From Owenia fusiformis (taxonomy: Eukaryota; Annelida; Polychaeta; Sabellida; Oweniidae): DNA of 64,000 nt. The notes under the pieces were generated by a model. That model saw nothing but the letters and a program-made list of their open reading frames with translations, did not search any database and was not told the origin of the DNA. Below, one piece after another: positions 43,001 to 55,000 of the stretch (position 1 is its first letter; every line of letters starts with the position of its first letter). The stretch spans positions 871,730-935,729 of the forward strand of contig CAIIXF020000007.1 of NCBI GenBank assembly GCA_903813345.2. Direction: 5' to 3'. A program made the translations under genes and the position numbers.

Positions 43001-46000
43001 AAATAAAAGGTTTTTCTTGATTTTTTTTATCTATTTTGGGGGATTTTTAAAAAAAATTTTGAATACTATTTTAAAATCAACCAAAAATTCCTTTGTATAA
43101 CTTTAATATTGAGAGGTCTACAAACATGTTGTATATGCTATTTTGTTCCAACAAGGTTTGGAAAGACATTTTATTTCATTCTCAAGAATTGGTAGAAAGG
43201 AGCAAAAACAATTGCACTAAAAAAACAAAAAATTTTAACAAAAATAGTTTTATAAAATATTTCTAAATAATTTTCGCATTAAATTGTTGCCAATCAGTCA
43301 ACATTACATAAAATACCATGTTTTTTACAGAATGTTTTCAATGATTGGTTTAAGAGAAAAACATTGTTGAACTCAGTTCTCCATATTGATACCTATCCTT
43401 TGGAAATATGATCTTTTTACAGTGTGTTTAGTGAGCGGGTTTCTAGACATTTGGCCTTAGATTTGAATTATGTGGAACTTCTACCAGATCTATACAAGAA
43501 TGAGATGACATCAGTAAGTGAAACAAATAATGACTTATTGATATTATATTTACAAATTGATAAAATTCAATTAAATCGTTGAATGTTGAAGTGGTCTTGA
43601 ATATTGTATGTATATCTGGTTTACGTATTATGAGGTTATATAATGGTTCTTTCTGTATATCTTGTTTATACTCGAGTGAGTATATGATATATTCACAAGT
43701 GAGCGTAGCGAACGAGTGAATATATTATATTCTCATGAGAGTATAAAATGCACGATATACAGAATGAACCATTATATAATCTTATTATGCCACTCTAAGT
43801 TCAATTACAGTTGATTCGAACACAATCATAACAAATATAAAAACCATAAAAATATCCCATCTAGCCAACTCAATAATGCTGATGTTGATCTCGAACCATT
43901 TATGACGTAGCTTGATTCTAGCATATCATGCTGGAACCATTTATGACGTCACTTGATTCTAGGAAATCATGAACATTTTCATGATTTTTTTATTCATTAG
44001 TTCCCAGAATGCACTTCTACAGTGGTATACGCTGTAGTGTATACGGAGGAGTTGTATATGATGACGATATACCACTCTCCACTGTATATCGTTGTTATAG
44101 ACCCATGTTATACAACTGTAATTGGACTTAGAGTGGTATAATATATAATACATACATGTACCAAAGCTTTGCCTTTTACATTTAGCTTATATTCTTTATG
44201 TGAATCTGAGTCAACCAATGAAGTGCGCACTTGTCAAATGTTACTAGTTTTCTCCACTTATTGGTCAATATTTCTTGCAGACTGTTCTAGAAGTAGCATG
44301 TAAGAGTATGGTTAACCCCCTACACAAGTGCTCTTCTCCACTCATCATCAGGCCCAGGGTAAGTATCCTTCTCATAATAAGATAACAATAAGTTAAGAAT
44401 GGAATTTATTAAAAAGATTTATCTCCTGAAGACTATTATGAGTACTTTCCATGTTTTTTGTTATTGTTTGTTCTTATTGACATGTAAAGAAATTCAAAAT
44501 TGTGCTTTGTTTATGTTGTGAGAGATTTGTGCAGTGTTCTGTCATCAGTTCATTTGTAGCAAGGAAGATATGGTCTGAGTATCAGAATGCTCTGCTTATG
44601 TATAGTCACATACAAGAAGATATGGTCTAAGTATCAGAATGCTCTGCTTATGTATAGTCACATACTAGTTACAAATTGCAGTTTGAAGCCAAGGCAAGAT
44701 GTGAGATTGTACATAGAAAAATAGAAGAAAACAGGGCATCCTACAAGCAGCTAATGATTGAGTCTCTTCTGCCTCCAGCCCAAGCTGTCTGTAGCTCTGC
44801 AGTTCATGTGGAGAATGCAATCACGTAAGTTATTTTCATAATGAATTCATGTGAATACAAAACATATTGTGGAGGGCATATGCTGAAATTATTATTGTAC
44901 TTAGGTTATTGTACTGTTCAATAAAAATGCTAAAATTGGACAGCTCATTTTTAGAGAGTATTTTGCATAAGACTGAAGTGTTACTTGTTCTTATTGTGTC
45001 CTTGATGTTATGAGCTTTATGCTGAATGTTTTTTATTTGTCTTCAATACATTGATTCTAGTTTTTTTAGTGTGTATGTTTCTTATTTCTGTTTGTATTTC
45101 ATGTTACAGTGCCCTTGTGAAGGTGAAGAATAATACTAAAGATAAGCATCGTCGTTTAGCTGCCATTGAAGTTGGAACATCCCTGTTCTACCATATGTCC
45201 TCACTAATTAATGATGACACAAAGCAATACCCACCAACTAGGCAATTCTTCTCTTCTTGTATTGAAGTCCTTGGACAGGTATAGTTGGTAACCTCAAAAC
45301 GTTTAAAATTATCTGTCTGCTTGAGATAGTTCCAATAATGAAAAAAGTACAAAGGGCAACCTGTAGTATGAAACTGATTCAAAAATTTTAAGACTTGAGA
45401 CAGGAAAGATTAAGACATTGTCACCTATAAAAGTATCAATTAGAATTTAATGTTGGCATCTGTATGAGCAACAACGGCTATTTCAATAATTTTAGGAATT
45501 TATTCGCAACAATCCTGAGCAGAGCCAACCATTACTCCAAGCTATGTTAAAGACACCATCCTTAGCAGGCTTCCTATCACCAAATTTCTGCCCCAACATG
45601 TGTCCCCAGCTGTTTGTCACAATGTATGAGGATACCATCCATGTTTCCTCCAATCAGGGTGTAGATCTAGCATTCATGCTCCTTACTAAGGTATGTGATG
45701 TTTGAATAAACTGTAATTGCATGTGAACTTAGTAAGAAAATGTCTCATCAGACAGCTTTCATATAGGGCTATCTAATGATTTTGGATCAGTATGTAGTCA
45801 ATCAGTGATGCAAAGGAGATTCCCTCCCAGTTGACCCTTGTGTACTCTCATTGATTTCAGACTTAAATTCATTGGATCATAGCATGTCATTCACATTTCA
45901 GTTTGATGTGAAGCACTGGCTGGAAGGTGCCAAGCCTGTGTTATCTGAGCGAAGTCAGCTGGTGTCAACCCTAGCTAAAGCTCTCTATGGTTGTGGAGTC

Positions 46001-49000
46001 ACCCCTGATCCCTCCATATTGATGGTGTTTGAGATATACCGAGTCCACCTTCAGACAATGCTAGAGTACCAGTTCCCTGACCACTATGGGGAAATATTAA
46101 AGGTAAGGCACCAGACATTATCAGTTTAATGACCACTATGAGGAAATATTAAAGGTAAGGCACCAGACATTATCAGTTTAATGACCACTATGAGGAAATA
46201 TTAAAGGTAAGGCACCAGACATTATCAGTTTAATGACCACTATGAGGAAATATTAAAGGTAAGGCACCAGACATTATCAGTTTAATGACCACTATGAGGA
46301 AATATTAAAGGTAAGGCACCAGACATTATCAGTTTAATGACCACTATGAGGAAATATTAAAGGTAAGGCACCAGACATTATCAGTTTAATGACCACTATG
46401 AGGAAATATTAAAGGTAAGGCACCAGACATTATCAGTTTAATGACCACTATGAGGAAATATTAAAGGTAAGGCACCAGACATTATCAGTTTAATGACCAC
46501 TATGAGGAAATATTAAAGGTAAGGCACCAGACATTATCAGTTTAATGACCACTATGAGGAAATATTAAAGGTAAGGCACCAGACATTATCAGTTTAATGA
46601 CCACTATGAGGAAATATTAAAGGTAAGGCACCAGACATTATCAGTTTAATGACCACTATGAGGAAATATTAAAGGTAAGGCACCAGACATTATCAGTTTA
46701 ATGACCACTATGAGGAAATATTAAAGGTAAGGCACCAGACATTATCAGTTTAATGACCACTATGAGGAAATATTAAAGGTAAGGCACCAGACATTATCAG
46801 TTTAATGACCACTATGAGGAAATATTAAAGGTAAGACACCAGACATTATCAGTTTAATGACCACTATGAGGAAATATTAAAGGTAAGACAATAGTTTCTC
46901 TTTCAAGGTACATAAGTGCTCTCTTTGTGCAAAACTGAAAGATGTATGTCCATGATGCCCTTAATGTTAAACATTGGGAGTTTATTAAAAGCAAAAGCAA
47001 AATCAATTCCCTTGAGCATGTGGTTTATAGTACTTTGGTGTGATTTAAAATCATCATTTCAATGGGTCGGTAACATCTTTTTTAATGAAATGTCCTGTTT
47101 TTATCAATATTTATGTAAACAAATAGGCACAAACACAGAATGGATCTAGGTCTAACCTTGGAACGACCTTGATCTCTGGGTCACCAAGGGTCAATGTACC
47201 TCCCAAGGGTCTTAAAATGCCAAATACCTAGAAATAGACATTTGTCCTTGGAAAGACTCTGACCTTCACAGAATACCCATTGACCCACTTAGTATGTTGG
47301 CCAAGTATGATGATTTAAGTTTGACTAGTTTAGGAGATATCCAGATTGAGAGACGGACAGAGAGACTTGAATAAAAAAGACTGTCAATTCGCATTTTTAA
47401 TCAAAAATCTAAATATTTGTATTTTTACCTTATTACCTTAGACCTCAGACCTCTAACATTTGCAATAACTACATTTACATTTATCAGTTTTATTTGTTTT
47501 TTATGTTATATTATTAACAAATTCTATATACAATATGTATATACCGTATTTGCCGTAGTAGGCGCCCGGGCGCTTAAAGTAAGTCAAAACAGTTCAAAAA
47601 GTTGTCCTTATTAGCGCCCATATGAGTCCCGCCTGAGAAAAGATGCCGGGGTTTCACTTTCAGTTTAGAAAAAAATTGGAAGAAAATTTTGGTTCGTGAA
47701 ATTCGCCACGTTTGCATGGACTGTGGGGTTCATACCTATCCCACTCTTTTTGCTACACTAATGGAATATAAAATATGTACTTACATCGGTATTTTACTCG
47801 ATAAATCTATAGGAAACGGACTTATACCTGCTGAATCAAATTCGAATTTTTTTCTCAGCCTCGTTTTGGAATTACATGTCGGGACCCAGGGACTCACCCT
47901 CGGGCCTCCAAAAGTCTGGGGGGGCGCTAATAGGAACATGGGCGCCAATTACGGCAAATACGGTATGTTAACAGTCTAGATTAGGTGATTAGAAATGTCA
48001 TAAGACAAGTTGAGGCGAAACAAAATCAAGAGTGGCACACTCTAGAAAAAGTTCTTTAAAGAGAGAATCAGATCTAGCGAGCAGGCTTACAAAAAATTGT
48101 TTCAATTTTAGAATATTTCTGGCTTATGTCATTCCTTTTCATGTCTATTTTCTAAAAATACCCAAAGTGCACACTTTATTTCAGGAAATCTCGAGATTTT
48201 TACAATAATGTATTATTTTTCTATAAGAATGGATACCATTCTTATTATTTGGGAGAATTTAAACATTTTTCACCCATTTTAGCACTTTGAATCCATTATA
48301 ACTTCACCAATTTATAACATATCATGAATCTTTTGGGAGATATTGTATTTGAGATTGTAAGGAATAGATTGGTAGGTCAATTGTTCATGTTGCTTGTAAT
48401 TTTGTCACCCCCATAGATCTGATTCTGCCTTTAAGTAAAGGGAGTACAGTACACAGTAAACAGGTAACTTGATTTTGTTTCACCTTTTCAACTTTTCCTT
48501 TTACATTTCTAATCACCTTCAAAGCACCTCTTCTTAGGTGCACCACTTTTGGGTCATTTGTCTTTTACTCCTTCACATTTATCTTGTTATCCATTGCTAC
48601 ATGTAGTTCTTTGTTGTTGTCATGGACAACCCATCTTACTACAGAACTCTTTCACTTCTCATTGTATTTATTGATTATGAATTATCGATTGATCTTGTGT
48701 ATACACTTGTGAAACGATTGATATGACAATGTTATACTCCGGGTTGTTCTCCTTCACTTCCTGCATTACAGCTGTAATTTTAGTAATGCATGAATTTACA
48801 TCTGTAGCCCTGTATTCATTCATTTGTTCCGATGCCCTTTTTTTTTTCTTTTGTCATGACGCCACTTTGGATTTTACTATTAATTTTTCCATGAGGACCA
48901 CCATTGAAAGTTCAGTCAGTGAATGCCTTTCATTGAGTTCTGTACTCAATGAAAGGACATCTGTATTCTAATAATTTATCGTCTGTACAGTGTATAAGTA

Positions 49001-52000
49001 TAATAAAGTACAATCATCTACAAAAAGTGGCTAGAACTGGGACTGAACCCAGGACTCCTTGATCCTGTAGGAAAAGCTTACCAATCACAACATTATTTTA
49101 TAATAAACTGATTTATAAAACTTCAAGTAATGTATCCCTTTTCTCACATTGCGCAATCCCCCTTAATTGTTTAACCATTAGTTTCATCGCTTGCTAGTTT
49201 CAATTGTTCCAAGCGTGCTGACAAGTCACTTTCAGTCTGATCGATGAACTTGTGTTGAAATCTAATCTTGATAATATCATGGTCAAAAATCTTTGGATCT
49301 TTTATTAGGCCAGGTTTTAAATTCTCAACATTATCTCCTTTTGCCGTTTGTTCAAAATTCTTCTTGGGCCAAGCTACAACATAGTCAATGCATTTGTTTT
49401 GTTTACTTGTATAGACATAATCATCGTATACGTGTCCATCATATTTGCTTAATCTCTTACTCCTTCTGGGGTAGTCATCACTTCCCATGTTGAAGTCTCC
49501 TCCTATAATAACGGAGCAGCATTCGTATTTCTTTCTGATCTCTTCAACTAATAAAACCATGTCATCAAATGCAGCATGTTTCTGCTTTGATTTTTTTTTA
49601 TGACGACCATGCCATGCTACGACGAGTAATCGCTTATTATTTGGTAAAACCAAATAACCACAATCCAGTGTAGTTAGTTCAGGTTGTTCATTAAAATCCT
49701 TTATGCTATCCATTATTATTAATGTATCTTTAATTCGTTGAAAATCAATATCACCAGTTTTATCTATCATGTGAACTATGGCATCCTCTTTCCAAATAGT
49801 TTCACTGGTGCATTTATCTCCTATTAATTCTTCAGCTACTTTCTTTGTTTTTACTTCTGAGAGTATGAGGAGTGTTGTGTCAACAATATCCTCATTTTTT
49901 ATCCAGTCTACAACATCACCTATAGCTTTATTACGATCTTCCTGCGTTCCCTCATTTTTAGAATTATGATGGACATTAAACAAATAAATATCAAATTCAT
50001 TCATATCCATATTCTTCATAGCCATTGTCTGTTTTGATTAGCAGTTCTTTAACTTTTATGATCAATGTATTGCTTTTTTTCAGTAAGTACTTATAATTAA
50101 TTCTGTTTGACTTCTCACTTTATGTCATTTATTTATATGTTGTGTTAGATTGTTCCAGAGTGCAAATATTAAAGATCAAACAATTGCTATTGTAAAATAC
50201 AAGTGGCATTCAACACATCCTGTTTGAATACACATTCAGTGTTTGCTTGCTTTTTAGAGAGGCTTCAATACAACTTATACAGAGAAAGAAAACCTCAGCT
50301 TATACTTACATATTAGGCTACAATGGCTTGAGGCTCAAAAATAAATAATAAAATGAAAATCAAAATCATAAAGGTCCATGTGCAGTATGGCAAGTGATTT
50401 TAGACAGTCATATCTCTCACCATGAGTATTTTCTGGGTATAAATGTCAATTTATTGAAAATTAATTGGTTTTATGTGTGTTTTATGGGAGTGGTTAATTG
50501 TTGTTACGATTGTCAGAATTTGATGTAAACAAATCAGTTACTAGGAGACAGAGTTGAATGTAGGTCAACGCACATGCGCAGAAGAATGCCATTTTCCATT
50601 CATTTCTTGATACAAGGAGAAAGCAGGTGGTTATCTGAGTGAATCTCGCCCGCCATCCCTCCCCCATTTACCACCCATGAATTATCCCCCAACTAAGTTG
50701 AGACAAGAAATGGTAAGATAGTTATTGTTAGTGGTACATGAAGGTAAGCAACCAAAGTAATCACCATGGTATTGATCAGATGTACTATTCTATTTTTAGC
50801 TAATTAGAAAAAATAAACAAAAATGTGTAACAATAAAAACTACTCCCTAAGAAACCCACATAAACCAAAAAAGACAAATAAATACAGTGGTATTAAAACA
50901 ATATGTTTTCTTTTAAGTGAAGTCCCTGTGATAGTAAAATATCAATCCAACTCTCTGAAAAATTATGGATTAGGGCCCCACCTTGGCACTTTTTAAAAAA
51001 TGTTAGACTTATTTTCTAAAAAGAGGATCTTATTTTTCTCAATTTAAACATATTGAAAGTCTCCTCTACATTATATTAACAATTTCTGAAAAGGGGATGG
51101 GTATTGAAATGTGTTAAAGTTAAAAACCACATATCCCATGTTATTTTCCCATAGGGAAAACTCGTGCTATCCATTGTTTTCAGCATAATTTTGGTCATCG
51201 AAAATTGATATCTTCAAAACTAGACTTTCAATACCATTCTATTTTTGAAGATGTTTTAGACCCCTTGTTGAATAATCTTTTCATGCAATAAAAATTAGAA
51301 AAGGGAGATCCTCTTTTGAGTAAATCGGTTCAATATATTGAAAAAAATGTTGACAGGGGGTCCATATTCATAATTTTTCGAATTGTTCGATTGATATTTT
51401 TATCATCATGGTGTTACGTTCGAAAATAACAGAAAGTAAAAACAGCAATTAAAATATGATAACAATATATTTATATTTTGAAAACTAAATAATATAACAA
51501 TAATATAAAGGAGGTTTAATACTTATGTGATGTCCAATCAATGATACGGCTTATTCTTGATGTCGATAAATGTCGTTGACGATACTTGAGAATGTTCCGG
51601 ATCACGAAATGTTTCAATAATCGTTAATAGTTCTCCAATGTTTGTAATAATCCAATAATGTTTGTTGTAATCCTATAATGTTCGTATCCAATAATGTTTG
51701 ATGATAATCCACAAATGTTTGATGATAATCCACAAATGTTTATGATAATCCACGAATATATATGATAATCCGTATATAATGTATGTTGTAATATATGTCC
51801 ATATAAAGTCCTCAGGTTGTATGTTTGTAGTGTTATAAATGTTCCCACAGTAATTATCTGCTAAGAAGATGCCCTTTTGATAAACTTTGAAATTCTGCTT
51901 TATTTAGTTCCTTTGAGATGTCCAGTTATGATTACTTAATTATCTGCTAATGAGAGTCACTGTGCTGTTCTTTTTATAATGTGAAAGAATGATCCAGAAA

Positions 52001-55000
52001 CGAATCTTCTGGAACTACATCTTGATTGGACATCTTTAGTGACATGATTAAATTTTAATGAATGGTTATAATTTCTAGAACTATCTGGATGGTCAAGGGT
52101 TAATGAGTCATTCAGTTCAGTTTTGTTTACAAGATACAGTGTATAATGTCATTGTGACCTTGACCTAAGATCTCTAATAAAAAATAGCTCAACATATACA
52201 GCAAGCATACATTACAAATTAAACTATAGGTGAATATAGTAGAATATAATATACATATAGCTCACTACTGTAACACCTCCCTCCTTAAATGAAAAGTTTT
52301 GAATGCAATGAAAAACTTTTACAAGAATATCTTGAGTAGCGAGCGTTACAATTTCTAAAAGTGAGGTTGAGACTTACATGATATTAACTTTACAATAGTC
52401 CTTTTATATGCAGTATGTTTACAAATAATATAATACTTTCTATCGTTACAGTGTGAGTACAATCTAATAACACATAATGTTCTGTAATAATGTGTTACAA
52501 TAGTATCATACTAAATTAGTATCAAACTAAGTTATGCATCAAGTCATAAATACAATACACGCAATAGATCATATAACTTGTACAATATCATACATTTATG
52601 AGTCTGATTATCACTTAACTTGTACAATGTTTAAAATTATCACATGATCTTATGTAAGTATTTCTAATAGTACACTCTGATGTTATCAAGTAATCTTGTG
52701 ACACTATTTAAAGATTACCTATAATGCTCACATAATCTAGAAACATTCTTGTAGTTCATATAATATCAATTTCACTATTTAGGCAAATGTTTTTATACAT
52801 TGTTAAAATAAAGTGACAGTTATCACAAATCTCTAATTTGCCTACCATATAATATAATCTTTATGAGTTAATCATTATAATTTACAATATCTGACTCTTG
52901 AATAACATACATGTATAGTTGTCATTGACATACAAGTTTGGCCTATGAGGTAAGAGCACAAGGTCATGCTGAGTAAGAAATTTATCACGCTCAACATACC
53001 TTTTCATCATATGTAGCTCTCTACACCTCACAGGAGTAGCTTTATCAATGCAAATGAAATCATTCAGCACTGAGTTAGATTGTAAGTCAGATATGAGCTC
53101 CTTTGGTATCTCAACTAATGTGAAATTGTTGATTTGTGATTTCACAATATACTTGGTTTTGCTATTCCTAAGCATAAGATGTGATTTTATTTCTAGAAAC
53201 TGTGTGGCCATAGACAGAATAGTGAGCAGATATTGATTATCAGATTTTGTTTTTGGTAATGGACCAACACAGTCAATAAGAACCTTACTGAATGGTTCAT
53301 CAAATGCAGGTATAAGTTGTAAAGGAGCAATTGAGATTTTCTGGTTAGGTATCCCTACCATTTGACATGTATGGCAAGACCTACAATACTCTTGGACATC
53401 TTGTTTTAATTTGGGCCAATAGAAATGATTGAATATTTTATGGTATGTTTTAGTTACTCCTAAATGACCTGCCATGGGAGAATCATGAGCTAGACTCAAG
53501 ATTTCCTTATGATACGATTTGGGGACAACAATTTGATGTACAATTGTCCAATCATCTTCAGGGGAAGCTTCAGGAGGTCTCCACTTTCGCATTAATATGC
53601 CATCCTTTTTGTAGAAACAAACAGGGACCTTGACAGCTTCATCAATAGTAAGACATCTTTTATGAAGATCAATGAGTGATGGATCATGCTCTTGTTCATA
53701 AATTAACATGTGTTTAGAATGAGGATCATTTTTCAAAGAATCACTATCAGAAATAGAGGATGAAACCTCAGAACTAGAAGAGGATGAAACCTCATGAACA
53801 CTAGCAGAAGAAGATGAAACTTCATCAGGACTAGCAAGAGCGGGCGAAACCGCATTAAAATAGTGATCCTGCTCAGAAGGTGAATCACCTCTGGCAATAG
53901 GCTTTTTCAATGAAGAATTTGCCTCAATAGTTGACTGCTTGGCTCGAACAGAAGGCTGTTTCAATGAAGAATTTGCCTTTAAAATAGGATAAGGACCATC
54001 TTTAACAAGTGGTGAGTGACATTCATCATCAAACAAGGAGCTTAAAAACCCACTATCAAAGTCATCTCCCACAGACGAATCCCCGCTATCAGCTAACCTT
54101 TTAGCCATAGCCCTAGTAACAGCACAAGCAGGATATATATCTGAGTCCTCTTGGACAGAATCCTCAATAGAACAAGGCTGATCTGAAACAATGGGGTCTA
54201 ATGATACCTTACCCCCAGCTAAATCATTGCCTAAAAGCAATGCGACTCCTTCAACAGGAAGTTGTGGCCTAACACCAACAATAACTGGCCCTTTGACTAA
54301 CTCTGATGTGATATGAATACGATGGAGGGGAACTTTAGTAAAACCTAATTCAATGCCTTGCATCAAAATATGGGTACCTGTGAATGACTCCTCAGATAAA
54401 GGAAGGACACCTTCTAACAACAAAGTCTGAGATGCACCCGTGTCTCTAAGAATCTTAATTGGCTTTGAATTGGTATCATCACTTGACAGTGACACAGATC
54501 CTTCAGACATGAAAGGCTTATAATCCTCCATAATATCACTATGAGTAGATTTCTCAGTATGAGTATATGAATCCCAAACAATGGGCTTTCTTGAAATGGG
54601 AACAGTAGCACAACCATTTGAATGAGCAGAACCAGACATCTCTCTTCTATTCTTAATCCTATAGCATTCAGAAATAATGTGACCAGGCTTTTTACAATAA
54701 TTACAGGTGACATTTGATGTTGGACCTGACGATTTTGATTGATCTGATTTTGAGCTAGAACTCTGTGATGAATTAGACTGGTCTTTTGCTTTGTTTGATG
54801 TATTTGATGATGAGGACTGATTTGATTTTGTATCATATGAAGGTTTGTTACCTTGATAACCTCTAAAGTTAGGATTACCTTTGATAAAACTACCCTTATG
54901 AGTTAGAGCATAATCATCAGACAGGGTGGCAGCTTGACTTAAAGTTTCTACCTTGTGTTCATCTAAATAAGTTCTAATGTGATATTGAACACAGTTTTTG

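Larger units (their letters stand above)
41021..43403. repeat. Palindromic foldback element, split by a hAT insertion
   Basis: GGGTATCAATATGG…TCTCTTAAACCAGTCAT at the left is repeated inverted at 43330-43400. A second matched pair (GGAACAAAACGACATA / TATGCTATTTTGTTCC, 42910 and 43130) lies within the right part. Removing the hAT element (41200-42802 plus one TSD copy) leaves about 770 bp of near-palindromic DNA. Confidence 0.65.

Noticed and set aside
46078-46886. CRISPR-like regular array
   Set aside because: The units are contiguous and the whole 52 bp repeats. There are no unique spacers, and it lies at an exon-intron junction of an animal gene.
47689-47979. 96-codon ORF
   Set aside because: Spans the right end of a MITE and beyond; chance ORF.
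49171-50025. LINE endonuclease domain
   Set aside because: The EEP motifs fit, but the ORF ends cleanly and no reverse transcriptase, poly-A tail or target duplication was seen around it.
51624-51848. 74-codon ORF, also at 56215-56439
   Set aside because: It lies wholly in the LTRs, translates an internal LTR repeat, and duplicates only because the LTRs do.
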